Assembly (NCBI GenBank): GCA_020048915.1
Contig: JAIFLU010000188.1
Location: 1 to 32,665 of the forward strand
Direction: 5' to 3'
Length of the DNA stretch: 32,665 bases
DNA from: Bacteroidota bacterium
GTDB lineage: Bacteria; Bacteroidota; Bacteroidia; Bacteroidales; JAAUTT01
The notes below the pieces were generated by a model that saw nothing but the letters and a program-made list of their open reading frames with translations, did not search any database and was not told where the DNA came from. Shown piece by piece: positions 24,412 through 31,512 of the stretch. Both the position numbers and the translations under genes were made by a program. How positions within the stretch are numbered: position 1 is the stretch's first letter; each line of letters starts with the position of its first letter.

Positions 24412-24810
24412 TTATTTCTCAGGCCACTTATTCTCATGCTCAGCACCTCCTACTTTTATTTTCTTGGCAGAAATGGTAAACGATTCCATCATATTATCTC
24501 CACCTTGCCAGTGAAAACTTTCGCTATACTGAACAACAGAAGCATCTTCGAACTCCAGCTCTTTCATAAATGAGCCGGGTTGCGTTTCATCTTCAATTTT
24601 TATTTTGCCGCTAACTCTTTTGGTGGGATCACAAATCCAGGCAAAAGGTTCTGGTTTCCCCGATGTTTCTATGGTGAGTTGAATAACACCACCACGTACA
24701 TTACCAGAAACACGCCCTGTTGGGTCATAGTCTCTGCTTAAACTGTACGAAAAATCGACAACTCGCACATCTGAGAGCGAATCGATATCTACTTTTGTTG
24801 AAAATGCCAT
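24412..24810 (-). CDS. hcp: T6SS tube protein Hcp (TssD), Bacteroidota type
   Basis: With the ATG at 24810 the protein is 132 residues starting MAFSTKVD; an upstream ATG at 24834 would add eight residues not expected in relatives. It matches Bacteroidota TssD: VVDFSYSLSRDYDPTGRVSG at about 17-36, then GGVIQLTIE, a WICDPTKRVSGKI block, and the closing HWQGGDNMMESFTISAKKI. Hcp stacks as hexameric rings to form the inner tube and is secreted. It has no fused toxin. It is placed between tssC and vgrG, so tube, sheath and spike are made together. Confidence 0.92.
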   Translation of the reverse strand: MAFSTKVDIDSLSDVRVVDFSYSLSRDYDPTGRVSGNVRGGVIQLTIETSGKPEPFAWICDPTKRVSGKIKIEDETQPGSFMKELEFEDASVVQYSESFHWQGGDNMMESFTISAKKIKVGGAEHENKWPEK

Positions 24811-24852
24811 TTTGAAAAGTTTTAGGTTTAACAATAACGTAAACTACATTGG

Positions 24853-26241
24853 TTATTTTTCAGCATATTCAGCTACCCACTCTTCTGCTGTGTTCCCTTT
24901 TGTGCCTCCTAGCCGCAATAAGAAATTTTTAGCAGGGAAAAATGGTGTTATGTGGATGTCAATACTAATCACCTTTGTTTCTTTATCTTGCTTAACATTG
25001 ACAATTGAGAAGTTTTCAATTATTTTATCCCATCCTTTTATGCTTCCTAAGAACCGGCCAATTTCGTTTTTTATATCCATTTCAACTTTCGACGACCAGT
25101 TTACAAAAGCCTGACGGTTGAGAAAATCAATTATTACCTTGGCTACATAATCAAATACTCTTACAACCGAATATGTCTGCAATCCTATATCATTCCCATT
25201 GTACAGGGTTTTTGCCGACATTCCCATTACTTTACCAAATTCGTATACCATGGGTATTAGACCACGTTTCTCCAATTCAGTTATTTCGCTTTTCTTCATA
25301 ATGAATTTAACCCCGTTTACCTCATTTATACCTCCGTGCATTTTACCTGCCACAGGTTGTGCTATTAGTGTATTATAAATTTTCCCGGCAAGGGCAGTTG
25401 AAGGGGGAATAAACAGATGATCTTCTTCATCCAAATCGGAATATTTTTCTCTTCCAACAAGCCAATTACAAGTAAGAATAACATTTGATTTATAAATTTC
25501 ACCTCCGGTAAGTCCTGCCTTATCGAACTCTTCGATTACCGCTTCGGGGTCGTCGAGATGTTCAAAATCGGTTATAAGCATTACTTTGTTATTGTAGGCA
25601 ATTTTTGACCATTTTTCGATTGCCTGGTTCGAACCCAGGTAACCCGGAATTACTAACAGCGAATAATTTTCCCGTAAATCGAGCCTATCGTAGTTGAGTT
25701 TTAACTCTTCAGTAATCCGATCGATCACCAGGGTATTTTCCATATCTTTCAATTTCTCGGGATCGGTATTGAAAATGGTAATATTCCTGATCTTGTCCTT
25801 TTCGGCATTCTTATAAAACAATGCCACCGACCGATATGCTGTTTCCAGCTCATGGGTTTCCTTTATTGCCTTTTTTAAGTTTGTGCTTAGCAATTTGGTG
25901 GCGTGCTCAGTTTTTTCCTGCGATGCAGTAATCATATCAGCTACATCTTCGCTACCGGAAACTAACTCTACCCATAAAGCCAGTTGGTTCCTTAGTTTTT
26001 CCCGCTCGTGTTTTTTGTTCGTATCGGTAAGAAAAATGTTTTTCCGGGCTTTGGCCTCAGGATCCATAGACCCAGATCCTTCCACAGTATCCTTAATAAG
26101 ATCGAACCCCCCAAAATCCATTAATGTTTCAATGGTTTCCACCAGAGGTTTGCTTTCAACATTAATTAGTTCAGCAGTTTTTATTTTTTCCTGAACGGTT
26201 TTTTCCTCTTTTGTATCTTGTTTTTCAAGTGTAGTTGCCAT
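24853..26241 (-). CDS. tssC: T6SS contractile sheath large subunit TssC
   Basis: Protein of 462 residues of the TssC/VipB family as found in Bacteroidota. The N-terminal helical part is charged; the core contains LLVIPGYLGSNQAIEKWSKIAY (within about 195-220), NVILTCNWLVGREKYS, AGKIYN and a C-terminal FFPAKNFLLRLGG. With TssB it builds the sheath whose contraction fires the Hcp tube. It follows the broken tssB by 12 bases. The gene itself is intact. Confidence 0.93.
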   Translation of the reverse strand: MATTLEKQDTKEEKTVQEKIKTAELINVESKPLVETIETLMDFGGFDLIKDTVEGSGSMDPEAKARKNIFLTDTNKKHEREKLRNQLALWVELVSGSEDVADMITASQEKTEHATKLLSTNLKKAIKETHELETAYRSVALFYKNAEKDKIRNITIFNTDPEKLKDMENTLVIDRITEELKLNYDRLDLRENYSLLVIPGYLGSNQAIEKWSKIAYNNKVMLITDFEHLDDPEAVIEEFDKAGLTGGEIYKSNVILTCNWLVGREKYSDLDEEDHLFIPPSTALAGKIYNTLIAQPVAGKMHGGINEVNGVKFIMKKSEITELEKRGLIPMVYEFGKVMGMSAKTLYNGNDIGLQTYSVVRVFDYVAKVIIDFLNRQAFVNWSSKVEMDIKNEIGRFLGSIKGWDKIIENFSIVNVKQDKETKVISIDIHITPFFPAKNFLLRLGGTKGNTAEEWVAEYAEK

Positions 26242-26253
26242 GTGCTTATGTTT

Positions 26254-26666
26254 TTATGATTTTGCCCGATCTATTTCGTTTATTAAGGCTTGAAGTGCCT
26301 CTACAAAGTTTTTTTTCGATTCAGGATTTTGTAATGCGGTTTTTAAAATTTTATTGGTCTTTAGCTTTTTAATAATTGAATTACAAGCATCCTGTTGCGA
26401 CTGAAGGTTTGTTAAAAAGTCGCTCTGGTTTACTATTCCTTCTTTTTTAAAATCCAATAAACTGTGGAATTTCAATTCTTCTTTTCGAAGAGCCCCGTTT
26501 TCTTCTTCAAACTCCACTTCCAGGCTTGGTTTGAAATGGTTAAATACATCATCCAGGGTTTTTAATCCTTTGGTTGGTTCAAGTTTAGATTCGAAGAAAT
26601 ATTAGCTATTGCTTCGAACGATTGCTGAGGAACCAGTTGTCCTCCAATTTCTACTTCGTTTAGCAT
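26254..26666 (-). pseudogene. tssB: T6SS sheath small subunit TssB, split by an apparent frameshift
   Basis: The gene should make about 137 residues of TssB/VipA, the partner of TssC. From the ATG at 26666 the frame encodes MLNEVEIGGQLVPQQSFEAI and a few more residues, then reaches a stop at 26562-26564 after 34 codons. The rest of the protein (KLEPTKGLKTLDDVF, FNHFKPSLEVEFEEE, LKTNKILKTALQNPESKK) lies in another frame that runs to 26254. The total of 413 bases is one short of a multiple of three, and the two frames overlap only between about 26565 and 26601, so a single missing base there explains it. No standard -1 slippery heptamer is seen. It is either a real mutation that should disable the T6SS or a sequence error. 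GTG at 26517 could start only a fragment. Confidence 0.85.
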
Positions 26667-26677
26667 AATTCTAATAA

Positions 26678-29173
26678 TTAAACGTACGACATTATTTTGC
26701 TGTGACTTATTTTCCAATCGAATTCATCGTCTTTGTTTATGTCCAAATTAAGAGTATCGGAGGCTGCAACTTCGCCGTTAATTATCATTTTTGATATTGG
26801 CCGGCGTAAATTATTACGAATTACTGTATTTACAGGTCTTGCTCCATATTTGGGGGAAAATCCTAACAGGGCCAGTTTTTCTTTTGCCTTGTCCGAAATT
26901 TTAAGCGTAATTTCGCTCTGTTCCAGCATTTTCATAAATTTCTTCAGATGTATTTCAAAAATACTTCCGATATTTTCCAGGGTAATTGGCGCAAATGGCA
27001 AAATCTCAGTAATCCTGGCCAGGAATTCAGGCCTGAAATAGCGAGCCATTACTTCCATTAACTCGCTATTGGATGGCAATCCCTTTTTAGCAAATTTTTC
27101 AATAATCAAATCGCTCCCTACATTGGAAGTAAACAGTACAATAGAATTTGTAAAATCTCCTTCTTTTCCAAGCCTGTCGTGCAGTTTTCCTTCGTCCATA
27201 ATTTGAAGGAAAACATCAAACACCGATGGGTGCGCTTTCTCAATTTCATCGAATAATAGAACGGCATAGGGCTTTTCCCGTATTTTATTCACCAGCAATC
27301 CCCCTTCCTTATACCCTACATATCCCGGAGGGGCTCCATACAGTAAGGCGGCTGAATGTTCTTCCTTGAACTCCGACATATCAAAACGAATCATGGCCGA
27401 TTCATCATTAAAAAGATATTCGGCCAGGGTTTTCGACAATTCGGTTTTACCGGTACCTGTTGGCCCTAAAAGGAAAAACGAACCAATAGGTTGCCCTTGT
27501 TTTGTTAACCCTGCACGCGATTCAAGAATAGATTCCGATAGTGCTTTAATGGCGTAATCTTGCCCTACTACCTTCGATTTCAGATATTCTTCAATTTTTA
27601 ACAGCTTCTCTCTTTCACTGGTTTGGATTTTACCTAACGGTATCCCGGTTTTAGTAGAAACAACCGCAGCAATATCGGTACTAACAATAGTTCCCTTTTT
27701 ATTGGAAGCCAGAACTTCGAGGTTACATAAAACATTGGTAAGATACTCTGCGTATTTATTGGCATCGTCGAATTTCGCCTCCGACTGGTCGAGTTGACTG
27801 GATAATATAGGGCTAATCTGGCTTCTTATTTGATATTCGAACCAACTTAATTCAGCCAGAAGGTCGCTTTTCACTTCATGAATAATAACTTCCAGTTTCC
27901 TTTTCAATCCCTGAATTCCTATAAGCGATACTTCGTCCATTATTTTAATCGAAGCCATGGTCCGATCAATTAAATCGATGGCCGAATCGGGCAATTTGCG
28001 CTCCTTTAAATAGCGTTTTGCCAGAAATACTGCTTCCTTTATGGTTTCATCGGCAATATTAATTGTGTGATGCTTTACATATAATGGCATTATATGTTTT
28101 ATCATCCTGAAGGCCTTTTCGGCATTTGGTTCTTCAACTCTAAGTACTTCAAACCTCCTGTTAAAAGCCTCTTCGGGTTCTATAAACTCCCGGTATTCTT
28201 CGTTGGTAGTAGCTCCAATAAGGGTTAACTCGCCTTTGGTTAGTTCGGGTTTGAGCATATTTATGACACCGGTTCCCAAAGACCCTGTTGTATCGAAAAG
28301 AGAATGGATTTCGTCGATAAAAAGTATTGCTTTTTCAAATGTTTTAACCTCTTTAATTATCGACTTTACTCTATCTTCTATTTCTCCTTTATAGGAAGCC
28401 CCTGCAGCTAATGCCCCCAAATCTAATTCAAAAAGAATAGCATCTTTCAGGTTTGCAGGGACTTTCCCTTCGGTAATCAACAGGCAAAGCCCATCTACCA
28501 GGGCAGTTTTGCCAACACCGGGATCACCCAGGATCAGTACGTTTGGTTTGGTCCTGCGGCTTAAAATTTCGATCATTATCCTTGTTTCGGCATCACGGCC
28601 AATAATTGGATCTGTTTTACCCTCTTTTGCCAGGGAAGTTTTATCGATACAGAAGTTGAAAAGTGCTTTTACCTGGGTACTTTTCCGGGATGATGGTTTG
28701 TGCACATCTTTGGTGTAGGTTATTGACTCAATGGCTCCCGATTCGGTTAATATAAAATCGGTAATTTCTTTCGGAGTAAGAATAAACGATTTAAGTTGGT
28801 CGTTTGTAAAAGCAAGGTTGGGTTTACACAAGGCGATTAATATACATACCGGCTCAATGGCCTCCATGGATAGTTTTAACCGGACAACATCGGCTTCTTC
28901 AAAAATCTTAGCAATTTTTGCATCTCCGGTAGGCTCTGCCTCAATTTTGCCGCACTTGGAAAGGTCTTCCATTCTTATTTCGGCCCATTCCTTGATATAA
29001 TTTATATCTTTCCCTAACCGGGTAAGCGTATCGATCAATCCAACATCTTTATGTAACAACGCTTTTAGGAGGTGCGCGGCCGAATATTGCTCATGCTGGT
29101 ATTCGCGGGCTATTTTTTGGGCAATGCTAATTGCCAACTTCGCCTCTTCCGAAAGGGGATTAAGTTCTGACAT
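26678..29173 (-). CDS. tssH: T6SS sheath-recycling AAA+ ATPase TssH (ClpV)
   Basis: Protein of 831 residues with the ClpB/ClpV layout: an N-terminal double-repeat domain (about 1-145), first AAA module with Walker A GDPGVGKT at 216-223 and Walker B LFIDEIH, a short middle domain (about 420-500), second AAA module with Walker A GPTGTGKT and LLFDEIEKAHPSVFDVFLQIMD, and a C-terminal domain with LGFSPKYGARPV. ClpV extracts and unfolds contracted sheath. The operon context (11 bases before tssB) favours ClpV over the general chaperone ClpB, as does the short middle domain. It is the first gene of the T6SS operon. Confidence 0.92.
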   Translation of the reverse strand: MSELNPLSEEAKLAISIAQKIAREYQHEQYSAAHLLKALLHKDVGLIDTLTRLGKDINYIKEWAEIRMEDLSKCGKIEAEPTGDAKIAKIFEEADVVRLKLSMEAIEPVCILIALCKPNLAFTNDQLKSFILTPKEITDFILTESGAIESITYTKDVHKPSSRKSTQVKALFNFCIDKTSLAKEGKTDPIIGRDAETRIMIEILSRRTKPNVLILGDPGVGKTALVDGLCLLITEGKVPANLKDAILFELDLGALAAGASYKGEIEDRVKSIIKEVKTFEKAILFIDEIHSLFDTTGSLGTGVINMLKPELTKGELTLIGATTNEEYREFIEPEEAFNRRFEVLRVEEPNAEKAFRMIKHIMPLYVKHHTINIADETIKEAVFLAKRYLKERKLPDSAIDLIDRTMASIKIMDEVSLIGIQGLKRKLEVIIHEVKSDLLAELSWFEYQIRSQISPILSSQLDQSEAKFDDANKYAEYLTNVLCNLEVLASNKKGTIVSTDIAAVVSTKTGIPLGKIQTSEREKLLKIEEYLKSKVVGQDYAIKALSESILESRAGLTKQGQPIGSFFLLGPTGTGKTELSKTLAEYLFNDESAMIRFDMSEFKEEHSAALLYGAPPGYVGYKEGGLLVNKIREKPYAVLLFDEIEKAHPSVFDVFLQIMDEGKLHDRLGKEGDFTNSIVLFTSNVGSDLIIEKFAKKGLPSNSELMEVMARYFRPEFLARITEILPFAPITLENIGSIFEIHLKKFMKMLEQSEITLKISDKAKEKLALLGFSPKYGARPVNTVIRNNLRRPISKMIINGEVAASDTLNLDINKDDEFDWKISHSKIMSYV

Positions 29174-29325
29174 GGTTACTTTTATGTTATTAATACTTCA
29201 ATAATAATACACCTATAAATCAATAGTCTCAAAATGAATAGTCAGTAGTCATCCTTTAAATTTTTGTTCTTCTTAAAGGGTGATTTTAAAATATAATTTG
29301 ACCTTTTATTATGATTATAACTCAA

Positions 29326-30474
29326 TTAAAGTCGACTAACAGTGTATTTTATTCTCACATTGTACAACCTATGATTATTATCACTTTGGGGACTTTCAAA
29401 AATTAAAGAATACCGATAAGTTGAATTATAAACTTTCTCATCGAGAATAAAACCCATATTTCTGGCAATCGGATTACTTGGAGAATCTGTTTCACTTGAA
29501 GTTACAGATCCTAAATTTAATCGTGTACTTGCACTTGAAGTGGTTTTACGGAAATACACAGTCATATTATTGGTACTGCAATCCACATAATAAACCCGAA
29601 TCTCAGTAATTGTTGCCTCATCTGGCAAATGTACGGTTGCAAAAGCTTTCCATGAACCACTTATGCCAGTAAAGCAGCCATATTCCTGATCGGGATGTAA
29701 GGCCCAAGCATTAGTATTTCCGTTATTCGAAGAAAACTCAGAGCATCCGACGTAATAATAGCAGGTTTTGGGATTATCATATTTATAATAACCCGACAAT
29801 TCTATATTTCCGCTAATATCCAATTTTTCTGTTGGTTCTGTAGTTCCAATTCCAACTTTACCTTCTGTATAATAAATTCCACCAGGTACATTATTCCATT
29901 GAGTATTGCCAGGATCTCCCTTAACTCCTTGGGAACCTGCATCCCCTTTATCGCCCTTTTCACCTCTATCACCTTTCACTCCCTGAATTCCTTGACTTCC
30001 TTGTGTCCCAGCATCTCCCTTTTCGCCTTTTTCACCTTTATCCCCTTTATCACCCTTTTCGCCTTTTACCCCATTTGCTGCATATAATGCATATGGTACA
30101 CTTAAAAGCTGGGTGGATCCCATTTCTGTGCCATCAACTAATATTTTTAAAAAGTATGGCCCGTTAGCCCAATCAATGGCGGCAAAAGTAGTAGGGTCCT
30201 TTACTCCAATCTCCAGATTTACCATTCCATAGGTATTTGTTGTAACAGAGTGAGTCTCGGAATATACCCCTACTCCAGTTGCACTTCCTTTTATAATAGA
30301 TACCTGAATGTTTACAATAGAATTATCTTTAGGAAGCCCTGCCGCACTGCGTATTACTGCCTGATAATTAAATTTATTAGGGGTTTGGGCTAATATATCA
30401 TGATTTAAAAACAATATGAATAGTATGCATGTAAATCTAAAAATCGAAATACAAGTCTTTACTAAGTTTTTCAT
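29326..30474 (-). CDS. Secreted collagen-like surface protein
   Basis: Protein of 382 residues. A signal peptide (1-30, ending DILAQ) leads into a domain with FNYQAVIRSAAG and VNIQVSIIKGSATG typical of Bacteroidota tail-fibre-like surface proteins, then about 18 Gly-x-y triplets (135-189, such as GEKGDKGDKGEKG), a short KVGIGTTEPTEKLDISGNI link often seen before tail-fibre tips, and a C-terminal strand-rich domain (about 240-382) with several cysteines. The whole resembles a trimeric collagen-stalk fibre with a binding head. No T9SS sorting signal is visible on it. It lies 3 bases after the T9SS-sorted protein gene on the same strand, so they form a unit; the small protein may help anchor it. 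Confidence 0.85.
   Translation of the reverse strand: MKNLVKTCISIFRFTCILFILFLNHDILAQTPNKFNYQAVIRSAAGLPKDNSIVNIQVSIIKGSATGVGVYSETHSVTTNTYGMVNLEIGVKDPTTFAAIDWANGPYFLKILVDGTEMGSTQLLSVPYALYAANGVKGEKGDKGDKGEKGEKGDAGTQGSQGIQGVKGDRGEKGDKGDAGSQGVKGDPGNTQWNNVPGGIYYTEGKVGIGTTEPTEKLDISGNIELSGYYKYDNPKTCYYYVGCSEFSSNNGNTNAWALHPDQEYGCFTGISGSWKAFATVHLPDEATITEIRVYYVDCSTNNMTVYFRKTTSSASTRLNLGSVTSSETDSPSNPIARNMGFILDEKVYNSTYRYSLIFESPQSDNNHRLYNVRIKYTVSRL
29908..30072 (-). repeat. Collagen-like Gly-x-y coding repeat (about 18 triplets)
   Basis: Imperfect 9-base repeats encode consecutive G-x-y units within the collagen-like gene, with GEK, GDK, GDA and GVK most common. Such repeats can expand or shrink by slippage, changing stalk length. 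Confidence 0.85.
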
Positions 30475-30477
30475 AGT

Positions 30478-30948
30478 TTATTGTTTTACAATTTTTATAA
30501 CCTTAATCTCGAACGATTTTTGAAATACTTTAATGAAATAGGTCGAAGGGGCTAAATTTTCAAAACTAATGACCGATTCAGCATTGTCAATTGTTTTCTT
30601 TTCAATGTTTCCTCCGTTTAAATCGTAAAGTATATAATAGAGATCTTTGGGATTCTCAACCTTTAATGTAATTAATCCTTTTACTGGATTTGGAAACGCT
30701 GTTATTTCGAAATCAAGTTGTTTAACTTCTTGAACATCTGTAATAATTAATTCTGATTGAAACCCTTGTGATAAGATCAAATTCGCAGAATTGAATGTTC
30801 CAACAAAACATTCGCCTATTGTAAATGAGACTGAACCAGAGCTGTTTTTAAAAAATCCTCCTGCTGAGGAAATAGTTCCTACCTGCTGTGCAGATAAAGC
30901 AATGGCGAAAAAAATTAAAAATAAGGCTACACTCCATTTGTTTTTCAT
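30478..30948 (-). CDS. Small exported protein with T9SS type A sorting domain
   Basis: Protein of 156 residues. A signal peptide (1-20, ending IALSA) is followed by about 55 residues with SAGGFFKNSSGSVSFTIGE and LSQGFQ, then a type A T9SS C-terminal sorting domain (about 78-156) with FPNPVKG at 85-91, LYDLNGG and the final IKIVKQ. Such proteins cross the outer membrane by the type IX system and are attached to the surface. Its small cargo part suggests an adaptor or anchor for the collagen-like protein encoded 3 bases downstream. A strong Shine-Dalgarno, unusual for Bacteroidota, precedes it. Confidence 0.9.
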   Translation of the reverse strand: MKNKWSVALFLIFFAIALSAQQVGTISSAGGFFKNSSGSVSFTIGECFVGTFNSANLILSQGFQSELIITDVQEVKQLDFEITAFPNPVKGLITLKVENPKDLYYILYDLNGGNIEKKTIDNAESVISFENLAPSTYFIKVFQKSFEIKVIKIVKQ

Positions 30949-30952
30949 ATTT

Positions 30953-30958
30953 CCCTCC
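30953..30958 (-). promoter_or_regulatory. Strong Shine-Dalgarno before the T9SS-sorted protein gene
   Basis: On the minus strand GGAGGG lies 4 bases before the ATG at 30948. Bacteroidota genes rarely use such strong sites, and other starts in this window lack one. It fixes the start of this gene. Confidence 0.6.
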
Positions 30959-30978
30959 TTTAATTATTAATAATTAAA
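30959..30978. repeat. Perfect 20-base AT-only palindrome upstream of the surface-protein pair
   Basis: TTTAATTATTAATAATTAAA is its own reverse complement and abuts the Shine-Dalgarno of the T9SS-sorted protein gene. It could be an operator or a hairpin in the leader. Because it contains only A and T in an AT-rich gap, chance is possible. Confidence 0.35.
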
Positions 30979-31456
30979 TGTGTAAAAAATATAAAAGGCC
31001 AATTGAATCAATATGAATATATGACGGCTACCCGTTTAGAATAATTCCCCAGAAAGCTTATGGACTTTAATAATTGCTGTTTAATTGAGTTTTCATTTTC
31101 AAAAACATAATGAATTGTTAATAATTCATAAGCTATTCATTGAAAATCGAAATACAAGAAGAAAAGATTCGTTGAAATACTAGTTTTATTAGAAATTTCT
31201 GCTGATTTTAAACTACTATGAAAGTTAATAAATATTTGACCAACAGTCAATTTAATAAAGCCTTTTTTGATAAGACAAAGTAATAATCTTCTTATCTGTT
31301 ACATGAGAGAAGAGGATAATCTACTTATAAAATTATTTTGTTATAAGTGACAAACGGCGAATATTAAAAGATAAACGTTATAAAATCATCCTTTACTATA
31401 AAACTATTGGAATGCGAAATATATAAACATTATATCCTTGATTTTTAGCACCTAAA

Positions 31457-31487
31457 TTGACTTCCTTGTTTTTTTTGTGTAAATTTA
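31457..31487 (+). promoter_or_regulatory. Possible promoter of the caspase-like gene
   Basis: TTG (31457-31459) is followed after 20 bases by TAAATTTA (31480-31487), a seven-of-eight match to the Bacteroidota -7 element TAnnTTTG with suitable spacing. The expected transcript would start about 20 bases before the ATG at 31513. Confidence 0.35.
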
Positions 31488-31512
31488 GAAATCATTATAA
31501 TCCTACCTAATC

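Larger units (their letters stand above)
30949..31512. other. 564-base divergent intergenic region, no gene seen
   Basis: Gap between the minus-strand surface-protein pair and the plus-strand caspase-like gene. It contains a 20-base AT palindrome at 30959-30978, a small inverted repeat acttataa / ttataagt (31323-31330 and 31341-31348, 10-base loop) and a likely promoter for the caspase-like gene near its end. No RNA gene or open frame of interest was recognised. Confidence 0.6.

Noticed and set aside
26565..26601. Programmed -1 frameshift in tssB
   Set aside because: No canonical X-XXY-YYZ slippery heptamer is in the proper frame within the overlap, and programmed shifting is not known for tssB; mutation or sequence error is simpler.
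16774..29173. Extracellular contractile injection system or subtype-iv T6SS instead of subtype iii
   Set aside because: The operon has TssK, TssG, TssF, TssE, separate Hcp and VgrG of T6SS type and a ClpV ATPase, which are T6SS features.
29253..29279. Hairpin cctttaa / ttaaagg after the collagen-like gene as a terminator
   Set aside because: Stem is only 7 bp, AT-rich, with a 13-base loop and no T-run on either strand.
29908..30072. Regular short repeats as a possible CRISPR array
   Set aside because: The periodicity is 9 bases within a coding frame and encodes Gly-x-y triplets; there are no spacers.
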